A DNA stretch of 64,000 nucleotides, from contig NZ_CP030082.1 in assembly GCF_006874645.1 (NCBI RefSeq), positions 1,426,001 through 1,490,000 on the forward strand, given 5' to 3'. Position 1 is the first letter of the stretch. Each line of letters begins with the position of its first letter. Both the position numbers and the translations under genes were made by a program. The notes beneath the pieces were generated by a model that searched no databases, had not been told where the DNA came from, and saw nothing but the letters and a program-made list of their open reading frames with translations. The DNA comes from Bdellovibrio sp. ZAP7. GTDB taxonomy: Bacteria; Bdellovibrionota; Bdellovibrionia; Bdellovibrionales; Bdellovibrionaceae. Positions 27,951 to 36,605 of the stretch are shown here, in pieces.

Positions 27951-29783
27951 CTATTTTGAGAGAACCAGTGTCGTCACACTCATCGCTGGCATCGTGTAGT
28001 AAACTTCGGAGCCTGAGACGGAGATGCTGCCTAATGCCTTCGGCGTGGGACTGCCATCAGCAATCTGGTATGCGGCTCCTTGTGTATAACCACTGCTATT
28101 GGCAATGGCGATTTTAGTAGAAAGCGCCGCGGACGTTTTATTTAAGATCACCAGATAAATCTTAGAAGAATCCGTCGATGACTGCATCGCATACACAGAT
28201 GTTTTTTCGTTATTCGTTGAAACCGCGCGAACTGAGATATCACCCACGCGGCCACCGGCGCCATCGTAGTTCACGAAAAGCTTCATTGCGCCATAAATGT
28301 AAGGGGAGTCTTCCCGGTCCCAGTGAGTCGCAAAGAACACGTCCTCGCGACCAAAGATACCTAAGACATCGGCTTCGGCGATACCACCAGAAATAATTTG
28401 GCCACCGCCGTGATTGTATTCCGAGAAGGAAATTTTAGTTCCTGGATAATACTTGTTAATACGATCTTTCAAGCGCGGGATCCATTGAATTGGCGCATTT
28501 AAATAGTCATCCGCAATCCAGCTGGTTTCTTTATAGGTCGGGTCCCACAAAGAGCGAGGCGCTTGCAAGCGAGCAGCAATCACCGCAGCTGTTTGTGGAG
28601 CTGTCTCGTCAAGTACGCGATAACCATCACCACGAGCTTCAGAACCCCAGTGCATATCGATCACATCTACCAGGCGCTTGCCGTAGGATTTTTCAGCGGC
28701 AGCCATTTGTTGCAAGAACCACGACATGTATTCACCGTTCGAGCGGTCCGGAGCGTCTTGCAAGCTCATCATTTCATTAAAGCCGTATGCCACAGCACCA
28801 AACACCATAGAATTCGGAGCTTGCTCTTTGATCATACTTGCAAAGCGAATTGTTTTTTCTTTCATTTCCGCATATGTCGTTTTTGTAGGATGGATCAAAG
28901 GGTGTGTCGATTTCCAAATTCCGGGCTCGTTGTCCAAGCTATAGAAAATCTTGCGACCCGAAGACAAGTCTGTTTTGAAAGTATCCTGGAAGAATTTAAG
29001 GGCTTCGTCTTGATAAACATAATTATCAGACAAGTTCGCAACGGCAGAGCTCACGCTGCTTGGTTTACGGTCCAAGTTTTGACGGAAGCGCATGTTCGTG
29101 GGACTTGCGGCCTGTGTGATCGTACCATTTTTGTCGGCAGCGATGTAATCCACAATGGGAATGGTCACAAGCGGGGTTGCTTCGTATGAGTAAGCTAACT
29201 TCACGCCTAGGCGCACGGCCTCTCCGGCAACCTCGCTGCGACTGCCGCAATTTACCAGGTCGCAAACACGGTTGCCGCTGGTATTGTTATAGTCGGTACC
29301 ACTGTTCGTGGCGTTGTTTTCCCAGTTATAAGTCGTCCAGCGATTTCCGCCCATACGAAAAGCACCGATACCCTTCATCATGCTGGTCTCATAGTTCGTA
29401 CCATAGATATAAGGAGAGATCGCATGGCGATCCAAATTTACATCAATATTGAATATGACATCTGTCGCAGAAGGTGTGGCCGACGGAGATGGTGAAGGAG
29501 ATGGTGAAGGAGATGGTGAAGGAGATGGCGATACCGTTGGCGACGGAGAAACTGTCGGTGAAGGGCTTACCGTGGGCGATGGTGATACTGTTGGTGAGGG
29601 CGAAGCTGTTGGCTTTGGTTTGGGACGACGTCTGCCACCAGATAGATTGCTTTGAACTTCGAGATCGCCATTGGCAACCTGGGCTGATAAATCTGTTTGT
29701 GAGCAGTTTTGGAAGAGTAACATCATTAAAAGCGCAGATAAAACCGTCGCAATTTTTTTTCGCTTACGCCAAAGTGTTTTCAT
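27951..29783 (-). CDS. Glycoside hydrolase family 44 lipoprotein
   Basis: The protein has about 610 residues. A basic N-region (MKTLWRKRKK) and hydrophobic core end in LLFQNCSQ, a non-canonical lipobox with Cys27. A Pro/Ser/Thr linker of PSPTVSP repeats follows, then a GH44 catalytic domain with IYGTNYETS, FRMGGNRWTTYNWENNA, catalytic acid FYSLDNEPGIW and nucleophile region ISFSEYNHGGG. GH44 enzymes cut beta-1,4-glucans such as xyloglucan or carboxymethylcellulose. The C-terminal ~90 residues form a beta-sandwich (TSVYAMQSSTDSSKIYLVIL). GGGGG precedes the ATG at 29783. It would be displayed on the cell surface or anchored to the outer membrane. Confidence 0.9.
   Translation of the reverse strand: MKTLWRKRKKIATVLSALLMMLLFQNCSQTDLSAQVANGDLEVQSNLSGGRRRPKPKPTASPSPTVSPSPTVSPSPTVSPSPTVSPSPSPSPSPSPSPSPSATPSATDVIFNIDVNLDRHAISPYIYGTNYETSMMKGIGAFRMGGNRWTTYNWENNATNSGTDYNNTSGNRVCDLVNCGSRSEVAGEAVRLGVKLAYSYEATPLVTIPIVDYIAADKNGTITQAASPTNMRFRQNLDRKPSSVSSAVANLSDNYVYQDEALKFFQDTFKTDLSSGRKIFYSLDNEPGIWKSTHPLIHPTKTTYAEMKEKTIRFASMIKEQAPNSMVFGAVAYGFNEMMSLQDAPDRSNGEYMSWFLQQMAAAEKSYGKRLVDVIDMHWGSEARGDGYRVLDETAPQTAAVIAARLQAPRSLWDPTYKETSWIADDYLNAPIQWIPRLKDRINKYYPGTKISFSEYNHGGGQIISGGIAEADVLGIFGREDVFFATHWDREDSPYIYGAMKLFVNYDGAGGRVGDISVRAVSTNNEKTSVYAMQSSTDSSKIYLVILNKTSAALSTKIAIANSSGYTQGAAYQIADGSPTPKALGSISVSGSEVYYTMPAMSVTTLVLSK
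29478..29625 (-). repeat. Tandem short repeats encoding a Pro/Ser linker
   Basis: Units of about 12-21 bp, read on the minus strand, encode PSPTVSP- and PSPS-like linker repeats between lipobox and catalytic domain of the GH44 protein. On the plus strand the core unit reads GGTGAAGGAGAT, repeated in direct tandem near 29490-29527. Such repeats can vary in number by slippage. Confidence 0.85.
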
Positions 29784-30010
29784 ATATCCCCCACTAACAA
29801 TGATGCAAGTATTCGATCTTTCGAGCACTGAATCTTAAGGGAACGGCTCACTTCTGTTCAGATTTCCTTAACGAAAGGTCAGCAGGAGTGCGAAAGCGTC
29901 AAACTTTTTTCCGTCTGAATAATCGCCAAACAGCGGCGAATTGCCAAGGTGTCATAAAGCTGGACCTGTTCCACTGAGAGTGTTGAGATAGAATATGTGA
30001 AGGGGGTCTT

Positions 30011-30532
30011 ATGGGTAAATTTCTTGGGTTATTCATAACAATGCTGTTGTTTGCGGGATCATTGTCGGCGAAAGAAGGCGATTATAAAAAACCCTCTGAT
30101 GCTGAGTTAAAGAAAAGACTGACTCCCATGCAGTATCAGTGCACACAACAAGCTGCAACGGAAAGACCCTTTAATAATGCCTATTGGGATAATAAAAAAG
30201 AAGGGATCTATGTCGATATCGTTAGTGGTGAGCCTCTTTTTAGCTCAACAGATAAATATGATTCTGGTACGGGCTGGCCCAGCTTCACCAAAGCCATTGA
30301 TGACAATGCGGTTGTGACTAGGGCAGATCATGAAATGTCGGTGGAAAGAACAGAGCTTCGTTCCAAAGGCGCAGACTCCCACTTAGGACATTTATTCGAC
30401 GACGGCCCGGCGGATAAAGGTGGTAAACGCTATTGCATTAATTCTGCCGCCTTGAAATTTATCCCGAAAGAAGAGATGGAAGCCAAAGGCTATGGCCGCT
30501 ATCTAAAACTCTTTACTAAAAAGTCCAAATAG
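30011..30532 (+). CDS. msrB: Peptide-methionine (R)-S-oxide reductase, exported
   Basis: This 173-residue protein reduces methionine-R-sulfoxide in proteins. The signal peptide ([16 protein letters not shown]) places it in the periplasm. The MsrB core is complete: GWPSFTKAI, the [12 protein letters not shown] motif and catalytic Cys142 in [11 protein letters not shown]. The two CxxC pairs that bind zinc in many MsrB proteins are absent, as in the zinc-free subgroup. Cys in QYQCTQQ may act as resolving residue. GGGGG precedes the ATG. It likely works with the exported MsrA at 57359. Confidence 0.93.
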   Translation: MGKFLGLFITMLLFAGSLSAKEGDYKKPSDAELKKRLTPMQYQCTQQAATERPFNNAYWDNKKEGIYVDIVSGEPLFSSTDKYDSGTGWPSFTKAIDDNAVVTRADHEMSVERTELRSKGADSHLGHLFDDGPADKGGKRYCINSAALKFIPKEEMEAKGYGRYLKLFTKKSK

Positions 30533-30544
30533 CTCAAAAAAATG

Positions 30545-31090
30545 TCAGTGAACTCTTGCTGTTTTGGTGGCAACACTGGTGAGAGTCGCTGACGTACTTG
30601 CCTCAATTAATTTCACATCGAAATGTTTTTCCACCAAAATTTGGCGCACCTCTGCTTCAGAATAATAGTGTGTTGTGCCCGCCGCAGTCGTCACTTCGCC
30701 GGTCCCCAGGGGAAGACTTACGAAGAGGGCTCCATCTTCCGGCAGCATCAAATGAATCAGTTCAAGATTGTGTTCCAACTGATCCTCGGGCATGTGGTCA
30801 AAAGCGGCACCGCCCCAAATGCCGTGCAGGTTTTTGGGTACTTTGAGAGAGGCTAGATTTTTGACGGTGCCTTGGATCATTTCAATGCCTTCTTGTTTCC
30901 ACTTTTTAACGAGGTCCTCATTTTCTTCAATACAAACGACATTGAAGCCATTCGTTTTAAATTTGCTCAAAAGCTCGGTCGAACCCGCGCCCAGTATCAA
31001 AACTGTCGATGCTGGCTCAAGCAGCGATAGAAACGTCTTCACACTGTTCAGATACTCCGGTGGAATGATGGCGTTACTCACGAGTTCCAT
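30545..31090 (-). CDS. Class I SAM-dependent methyltransferase
   Basis: This 181-residue protein has a SAM-binding core: VLILGAGSTELLSKF (motif I), NVVCIEENEDLVKKW (acidic end of strand 2), HGIWGGAAFDHMPE and DGALFVSLPLGTG. It is short for a whole methyltransferase, with no separate substrate domain, so its target is unknown. Its ATG overlaps the end of the ppk2 gene by 13 bp, with GGAGG inside that gene's last codons, so expression is coupled to PPK2. Confidence 0.82.
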   Translation of the reverse strand: MELVSNAIIPPEYLNSVKTFLSLLEPASTVLILGAGSTELLSKFKTNGFNVVCIEENEDLVKKWKQEGIEMIQGTVKNLASLKVPKNLHGIWGGAAFDHMPEDQLEHNLELIHLMLPEDGALFVSLPLGTGEVTTAAGTTHYYSEAEVRQILVEKHFDVKLIEASTSATLTSVATKTARVH

Positions 31091-31902
31091 AAATCCTCCG
31101 GCACGAGACGAACTTTCCCGTGATGGCTGCTTTCATGTTTGATTTTTCTTTTCGGAAGTTCGATGGGCTTTTCTTTAATATTTTTGTATTCGATCTGGCT
31201 TAAGATGTGTTTGATGATATTCAAACGAACGCGCTTTTTATCCTCTGAAATGGCGAAATACCAAGGCGCCCATGACGTGTTGGTTTTCTTAAACATATCG
31301 TCACGAGCCTTCGTGTAATCATCCCAACGATCATAGGATTTCAAATCCATTTCCGAAAGCTTCCAAGTTTTTCGACCGTCTTTGATTCGGTCCTTCAGGC
31401 GGCGCTCTTGTTCCTTGGGGCTTACCTCTAACCAGTATTTCAATAAAATGATCCCCGAATCGACCATGGTTTTTTCTAACAGAGGAGCATTCTGTAAAAA
31501 CACTTCCACCTGTTCTTCCGGGCACCACCCCATAACTCGTTCTACGCCGGCGCGGTTGTACCAGCTTCGGTCAAAGATCACGATCTCACCAGCCGCAGGG
31601 AAGTGCGGAACATAGCGCTGCAGGTACATCTGACTTTTTTCCCGCTCGGTAGGAGCGGGCAGGGCAACCACGCGAAAAACCCGAGGGTTGACTCTTTCGG
31701 TCAGGGCTTTAATAGTTCCACCTTTGCCGGCGCCATCGCGGCCTTCAAAGACAATACAAACGCGGAGGCCTTTGTGCACAACCCAACGTTGCAGTTTCAC
31801 AAGCTCTATGTGTAATTTCCTAATTTCCGCTGCGAAGACTTTTGAACTGAGAGGTTCGGAATGATGCTTATCCAGAGCTCTCATGCTTTGTTTCTTGGTC
31901 AT
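31078..31902 (-). CDS. ppk2: Polyphosphate kinase 2
   Basis: This 274-residue enzyme uses polyphosphate to phosphorylate nucleotides, reversibly. It has Walker A (EGRDGAGKGGTIKAL), Walker B (IFDRSWYNRAG), the lid region (WLEVSPKEQERRLKDR) and SYDRWDDYTKARDDMF, as in class I PPK2. I chose the ATG at 31902 because GGAGAA lies just upstream; the 27 codons before it look non-coding. It could regenerate GTP/ATP from stored polyphosphate. It is cotranscribed with an overlapping methyltransferase gene. Confidence 0.94.
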   Translation of the reverse strand: MTKKQSMRALDKHHSEPLSSKVFAAEIRKLHIELVKLQRWVVHKGLRVCIVFEGRDGAGKGGTIKALTERVNPRVFRVVALPAPTEREKSQMYLQRYVPHFPAAGEIVIFDRSWYNRAGVERVMGWCPEEQVEVFLQNAPLLEKTMVDSGIILLKYWLEVSPKEQERRLKDRIKDGRKTWKLSEMDLKSYDRWDDYTKARDDMFKKTNTSWAPWYFAISEDKKRVRLNIIKHILSQIEYKNIKEKPIELPKRKIKHESSHHGKVRLVPEDLWNS

Positions 31903-32100
31903 TTGCTTCTCCGAAATCTCAGTGTGTTTTAAGTTTAGAAACGATCCCCTTTGAAGAAAACAAGGGAAGGGTTTTTCTGCCAAGAATCGTCATATGTCTG
32001 AAACTTACACTGGACTCCAAGTGTGAATGGACACTTGATTTGAGTTCAGTCCGGTATGAATCTCGCATTTTCCCGAAGAAATTCTTCAGGAGAAACTCCA

Positions 32101-33495
32101 GTGTCTAAAAGTCATTCAGCACGCTTGTTTATGGGTGCCGCGGTTTTCGCGGGTGCAATCCTCCTGGGCAGCCCGGCGTTTGCGGCCCGACGCTCCTGCA
32201 TTGAAAAACAGGCGCTGGACAAAGTTTTGACAAGTTTCATGTTCGTTCAAAATGATGACAAGGAATCGCCAGTAAAGCGTTATTCCGAAAAGGATGCCTG
32301 TGACACCGGCGACTTCCGTGGTGTGGTCGACGCCATTCTTTTTATGAAAAACCTGCCCTCCTTTAAAAATACCCCTGAAAAGTTCAAATCCCTGATCAGC
32401 GAGCAAGGGCCCTCAAAGTTCCTGAAAACTCGCATTGAAAATATCGTCCTCGAGACGGATAGCAATCATGTCTGCGCGGATGGAGCCGGGGCGTACGTCA
32501 ATCAAAGTGAACATGATACTAAAATTATGCACGTGTGCCCGGCGCTTGTTTCCGATCAGTCGACGCCCTTGATGGCTGCGGCCGGACTTTTACACGAGGC
32601 TCGGCATATTGACGGTTTTGAACACATCGACTGCGATCACGGCGAATTTTTTGGCACCGTCTATTCGGCTTGTGATAATACCTATGAGGAACAGGGTTCT
32701 TACGGAGTCGGCACAGCCTTTCACCTGTATGTCTATCTTGGCACTAAGAACGAGGCCCTACGCGATGAGGCTCGCGCCAACGCCGCAATCGAGTTGGTTC
32801 GACGCTTTAACAAGACTCCGCTTGGAATCAAACAAGGTGCCCTGGTTCAATCTAATGATAAGAAAATTTCATTTTATGATGGGACAAAAGTTTCCTTGCT
32901 GGTGGAGTTGCGCTTAGATGTCGCAGCTTCCACGGTGAAACGGGGATTTCCTTATTTTTTCTTTAAAAATGGACAAGTTGCAAAATACGATTTTACTTCC
33001 GACTGGCCGATGGTGGAAGGTCCTTTAGTGGAGACCTATAATAAACTGAGTGAAGACGAAATGGCCGACGTCCGTGATATCACTGTGGGCTCGGTCTATT
33101 GCATTTTACTTTCAAAGCGAGTGACGTGCTATGGGAACAACGGATCGTCTGGGTTTAGATTGTATCAAATGAATCCCGTGAATTTTTATCTAAGACCCGA
33201 GTGGGGCCCTGACTGGATAGCCGTCCGTGGCAGCGATGGAAAGATCTATCGCTTGCCGGATGAACCAACGGAGTTTGCAAATACCAGTGAGGCAGATTTG
33301 GAAACCATTGACAATCCTTATCCTGCTGTCAGTTCTTTTGCAAAGGTTGCGGGGAAGGTTGTCGGAGTATCTCCTAAAGGGAATATCGTGGAAACCACGG
33401 ATGGGACCAACTGGAGCCAAGTAAAGCCTTACTCTGGCTTTAAGTTCAAAAAACTATATCCATTCTATTGGTCGAAAAAACTGGAAGATTTATAG
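32101..33495 (+). CDS. Secreted protein with metzincin-type zinc signature
   Basis: This protein of about 464 residues starts at a GTG (32101) preceded by CAGGAG at 8 bp; a longer ATG form at 32056 lacks a site. The signal peptide (ARLFMGAAVFAGAILLGSPAFA) predicts export. The key feature is HEARHIDGFEH at residues 165-175, which matches the metzincin zinc motif HExxHxxGxxH, in a helix with LLHEARHID. About six Cys lie nearby (HVCADG, HVCPAL, IDCDHG, SACDNT). The C-terminal half has beta-rich repeats (SVYCILLSKRVTCYGNNG, WIAVRGSDGKIYRL) like a partial propeller. A met-turn is not obvious. Peptidase activity is inference; no named family is recognised. Confidence 0.7.
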   Translation: MSKSHSARLFMGAAVFAGAILLGSPAFAARRSCIEKQALDKVLTSFMFVQNDDKESPVKRYSEKDACDTGDFRGVVDAILFMKNLPSFKNTPEKFKSLISEQGPSKFLKTRIENIVLETDSNHVCADGAGAYVNQSEHDTKIMHVCPALVSDQSTPLMAAAGLLHEARHIDGFEHIDCDHGEFFGTVYSACDNTYEEQGSYGVGTAFHLYVYLGTKNEALRDEARANAAIELVRRFNKTPLGIKQGALVQSNDKKISFYDGTKVSLLVELRLDVAASTVKRGFPYFFFKNGQVAKYDFTSDWPMVEGPLVETYNKLSEDEMADVRDITVGSVYCILLSKRVTCYGNNGSSGFRLYQMNPVNFYLRPEWGPDWIAVRGSDGKIYRLPDEPTEFANTSEADLETIDNPYPAVSSFAKVAGKVVGVSPKGNIVETTDGTNWSQVKPYSGFKFKKLYPFYWSKKLEDL

Positions 33496-33499
33496 AATA

Positions 33500-33529
33500 A
33501 AAAAAGCGCAGTCAGAAAACTGCGCTTTT
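33500..33529. terminator. Intrinsic terminator between convergent genes
   Basis: GCGCAGT (33506-33512) pairs with ACTGCGC (33519-33525), with an A-run before and TTTT after. It can end both the metzincin-like gene and the convergent chemoreceptor gene. Confidence 0.85.
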
Positions 33530-33534
33530 GTGAT

Positions 33535-34830
33535 TTAAGCGGCTTTGTTTGAGCCCGCTGAATCTTTCATCGAGCTTACCAGCTCGGTCAGAATCTGAGC
33601 ATCTGACAAAAGCTGTGCTGAAGTTTCATTTAGGTTATTGGCATAGTCTGTATTCTGTGCAGTTAGTGCTTCTACAGAATGAATTGTCTCAGTCACGTTG
33701 CTCAGCTCTTGACCTTGTGCCACGCTGGACGTCGCGATCTCTTTATTCAAAGTTTGCACCCGCTCAATGGAGCTTAGGATTTCGCTTAAAGACTTATTGC
33801 TAAGGTCCGCGCTCTTTTCGCCAGCCTTAATCGTATCGACATTTCCTTTAACCAAAGCAGAAATATCTTTGGCAGAGCTTGAGCAGCGTTGTGCCAGGGT
33901 ACGCACTGCTTCTGCAACCACGCCGAAACCACGACCGTGCTCACCAGCACGAGCCGCTTCCACGGAGGCATTCAACGCCAGCAAGTTCGTTTGGAAAGCA
34001 ATGTCTTCAATTACAGTCACGATGTTATTAATCTCATTGGCACTTGAAGAGATTTTTTTAATTGAGTCGATAAGTTCCCGGATGTGTTTTGCACCATCTG
34101 TCGCGATTTCGCGAGAAGTCGTGGAAAGGGACTCAGCTTCCTTCGCAGATGTCGTATTTAGTGTCACCTGTGAAGTCAGGTCTTGGAGCATCTTAAGAGA
34201 GTTTTCGAGACCACGGCTGACACTTCCAGCGGACTCATCCAATTTTTTTCCTGTGTCTTCGATGGTCGTACAGCCCTCAAAGTTCTTGCCGGAAATGTTC
34301 GTTAATTGGGCGATCGTTGTATCTTGCAAAGAAATGAAGGCGCCGTAACGGCGAGCAATCAACATCAATGGAATCGCTTCCAGAATCACGAAAGTTGCAT
34401 GCAAAAGCACGATACCAAAGCCGGCTTCGTAATTAAAGACACTCTTAGGTAACCACATAAAGAATGCCAAATGGTGAACCGCAATCGTTGCTGCCGCTGT
34501 TAGAATTGCACTCAGCATACCAAAGCTTAAACAGAAGGCCAGGGCGACGAACACGTGAAAGTGCATTTCGATCATGCCATTACCCAGATGGATCAACATT
34601 CCGGAAAAACACATGATCGTCATCGCTAGTAAATTAGGCAGAAGGGCCGTGGCATTACCCATAAAGTACAGAGCCGTCGGCACAGATAAAATAAAAAGAC
34701 TGCCTCCCCAGGCAAGCCACTGGCTGTGACCATTGGTGGCTGCTAGGTACGAAAACACCGGAAGGTGCAAATACAAGCTTATTAAAAACATCCACGAGCG
34801 AGAGCGGGTAAACGATTGTCTAAAGTTCAT
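33535..34830 (-). CDS. Methyl-accepting chemotaxis protein with six-helix His-rich membrane sensor
   Basis: The protein has 431 residues. Residues 1-180 form about six membrane helices with almost no periplasmic domain. Conserved-looking polar residues sit in the membrane region: [25 protein letters not shown] and [12 protein letters not shown]. The pattern EMHFH..HH..H occurs in a widespread unnamed six-helix input module. A signalling domain follows, with the hairpin tip [37 protein letters not shown]. No HAMP domain is seen. It should signal through CheA/CheW to the flagellar motor. Its start lies 11 bp inside the end of the thioredoxin-like gene. Confidence 0.92.
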   Translation of the reverse strand: MNFRQSFTRSRSWMFLISLYLHLPVFSYLAATNGHSQWLAWGGSLFILSVPTALYFMGNATALLPNLLAMTIMCFSGMLIHLGNGMIEMHFHVFVALAFCLSFGMLSAILTAAATIAVHHLAFFMWLPKSVFNYEAGFGIVLLHATFVILEAIPLMLIARRYGAFISLQDTTIAQLTNISGKNFEGCTTIEDTGKKLDESAGSVSRGLENSLKMLQDLTSQVTLNTTSAKEAESLSTTSREIATDGAKHIRELIDSIKKISSSANEINNIVTVIEDIAFQTNLLALNASVEAARAGEHGRGFGVVAEAVRTLAQRCSSSAKDISALVKGNVDTIKAGEKSADLSNKSLSEILSSIERVQTLNKEIATSSVAQGQELSNVTETIHSVEALTAQNTDYANNLNETSAQLLSDAQILTELVSSMKDSAGSNKAA

Positions 34831-35401
34831 CTTTGACCTGACCTGTATATTTCATTGAAAAAGGATCAACAATTTTTTGAAGTTTGCGACTGACGGCGCA
34901 TCCGAAGATAGGAAAGTTTGCAACGCCGCCAGATCCCTGCAAACCGCGCAGAATTTCCAAGTCCCGTACCGGGCTGCCATCCTGAACAGATTTTTCGGAG
35001 TAACCACCGGCATAAACGGTGTCTCCTTTGGGAGTTGTGATCAGTAAGAACGGCACTCCCAATTTAGAAATGTCTTCTTTTAAATCATCGGGATCTAGCG
35101 CACGGGTTTTAAAACCTTTTTGATGCAGCTCCGTGATTTGTGGGGGATGACCGATCACCAAAATTTCTTCGTTCACATCTTTTTCAGGTCCACGGGCTAA
35201 CAAGTATTCCACAATTTTTGCGGAGCACTTGCAGGACTCGCTCACTACGTGTGTTAGTGTCCACTTGCCGCCCTGACTCTGGGCCAGGGACGGGAGCGCA
35301 GAAAAGCTCATTAGATGCCAGCCATAAAACTGCGACACCATGAAAAGGCTTCCTGTAGCCCAAAACACTAAGATTGAGGTCAAAAAAAACTTTTTGATCA
35401 T
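34820..35401 (-). CDS. Membrane-anchored thioredoxin-like protein with CxC motif
   Basis: This protein of about 193 residues has one N-terminal helix ([21 protein letters not shown]) then a periplasmic thioredoxin-like domain. It has [18 protein letters not shown] (Cys-x-Cys at the usual redox helix), [22 protein letters not shown] (cis-Pro loop GVP and the following strand) and a late Cys in [14 protein letters not shown] take the ATG at 35401, where the membrane segment begins; a longer form from 35533 is possible and neither start has a strong ribosome binding site. It overlaps the chemoreceptor gene by 11 bp, so it probably works with it. A redox function is inferred from the fold. Confidence 0.68.
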   Translation of the reverse strand: MIKKFFLTSILVFWATGSLFMVSQFYGWHLMSFSALPSLAQSQGGKWTLTHVVSESCKCSAKIVEYLLARGPEKDVNEEILVIGHPPQITELHQKGFKTRALDPDDLKEDISKLGVPFLLITTPKGDTVYAGGYSEKSVQDGSPVRDLEILRGLQGSGGVANFPIFGCAVSRKLQKIVDPFSMKYTGQVKDEL

Positions 35402-35549
35402 GCAGGAGCGCTTCGGATTTTCTTCACCAATTTTTGATAACCGCGGAGTCGCGTTTTCCTGAATTTTCAGCGAATTGGACAATGGTCGTGCCGCAAGAGT
35501 CCCGAAAGCTGCGATAATGAGATAGCAATTCATTTATAAAGGAGTTTTT

Positions 35550-36086
35550 ATGCAAACCTCCCAACAGAAAAGCAACTTTCCCTCAGTTCATAAACATTCC
35601 ACCCCTCAATCACAGCTCTTAACGCTTGATCGAGCATTTGATGTTCCCGTCGAAGAACTGTTTAAAGCCTTCACCAGCTCTGAAGCTTTAAAAGCGTGGT
35701 GGTGGCCTCAAGGGCTGTATGCAGATCGTGTCGATATTGATTTCCGCGTAGGCGGCCGGGTTTTCATTAACATGAAAGGGTACGATAAGGGCGGTGGAGG
35801 AATGATCAGCACCTACGAAGAGATCGTCGATAACGAACGGATTGTTATGACGGATCAGTTCGCAGATGAAAATGGGAAAGCTATTACTGCTCAAGAAGCT
35901 AAAATGCCCGGTGAGTGGCCGGAGGTAGGTTACATCACGCTGGATTTTTTAGCGGAAGGAGCTGACGCAAGTCGCTTGGCACTATCCCAAGAAGGTGTGC
36001 CAAATGAATTGCAAAGTGACTGCGTTCAAGGCTGGATGCAATCTTTCGATAAGCTGGAAAAATATTTGGCGTCTGAAAGGCACTAA
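35550..36086 (+). CDS. SRPBCC/AHSA1-family protein
   Basis: This 178-residue cytoplasmic protein has the AHSA1 fold: RAFDVPVEELFKAFTSSEAL, WWWPQGLYADRVDIDFRVGG, a central FINMKGYDKGGGGMISTYEE and the C-terminal helix CVQGWMQSFDKLEKYLAS. The family has a hydrophobic pocket and includes Hsp90-activator-like and ligand-binding proteins of unknown target. AAGGAG lies at ideal spacing before the ATG. It overlaps the convergent small secreted gene by 4 bp. Confidence 0.88.
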   Translation: MQTSQQKSNFPSVHKHSTPQSQLLTLDRAFDVPVEELFKAFTSSEALKAWWWPQGLYADRVDIDFRVGGRVFINMKGYDKGGGGMISTYEEIVDNERIVMTDQFADENGKAITAQEAKMPGEWPEVGYITLDFLAEGADASRLALSQEGVPNELQSDCVQGWMQSFDKLEKYLASERH

Positions 36087-36427
36087 AGGGAATTGCAGCT
36101 TAACGAAAATGTCTGTTTCTCGCCAGCTTCGTTCATCAGAACCATTTTGCTAGAGCCCGTTCCTTGGTGAACTAAAAGATAAAATTGGTTATCCGTGCTT
36201 TCGAAAGCGGAATAACCATTCGCATACACCGAATGAACTTCTTTTTCAGACACCAGGCGAGATCCTTTATCATCTTTAAGAGTCACTAAGGCTCTTCGAG
36301 ATATTTCGTTCGTGATTTGTACCAGGAGGTTTCTGCTTCCATTTTGGGGGATGCATGTAACTAAAGCGCTTTCTGCAAATGCAGGCAGGCCGAAAGAGAT
36401 GATGGCAATTGAAAAAAAGGTTTTCAT
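36083..36427 (-). CDS. Small secreted protein, unknown function
   Basis: This 114-residue protein has a signal peptide (MKTFFSIAIISFGLPAFAES). The mature part is about 95 residues, beta-rich, with two Cys (ALVTCIPQNG and SLSCNSL) likely joined by a disulfide. TAGGAGC precedes the ATG at 36427; the 70-codon upstream extension crosses a region with no coding sign. I do not recognise a family. Confidence 0.68.
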   Translation of the reverse strand: MKTFFSIAIISFGLPAFAESALVTCIPQNGSRNLLVQITNEISRRALVTLKDDKGSRLVSEKEVHSVYANGYSAFESTDNQFYLLVHQGTGSSKMVLMNEAGEKQTFSLSCNSL

Positions 36428-36555
36428 AAAGCTCCTAACGGTGGACGTTGCTAGATTTGGAATGGGTGTAGCAAATTCAACGGTGATTGGGAACCTTTGA
36501 AGCTTTAATAATATGCAATCACAAGGACTCCATCGGAATTGATGGAGTAATAAAT

Positions 36556-36586
36556 CAAAAAAAGCCGCTGATGAAAGCGGCTTTTC
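36556..36586 (-). terminator. Intrinsic terminator (minus strand)
   Basis: AGCCGCT (36563-36569) pairs with AGCGGCT (36576-36582). On the minus strand it is followed by seven T, so it ends the gene at 36606-37928. Confidence 0.88.
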
Positions 36587-36605
36587 TTCGTGGAACTCGG
36601 TGGAT

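Noticed and set aside
28563-29189. Long open frame on the plus strand (208 codons) antisense to the GH44 gene
   Set aside because: The minus-strand frame has full GH44 motifs; the antisense frame has no recognisable protein features and follows from codon bias.
32056-32100. Longer ATG start for the metzincin-like protein
   Set aside because: The ATG at 32056 has no ribosome binding site and would place polar residues before the signal peptide; the GTG at 32101 has CAGGAG at 8 bp.
33767-34348. 193-codon plus-strand frame opposite the six-helix chemoreceptor
   Set aside because: It is antisense to a clear signalling domain and has low-complexity Ser/Arg/Val content.
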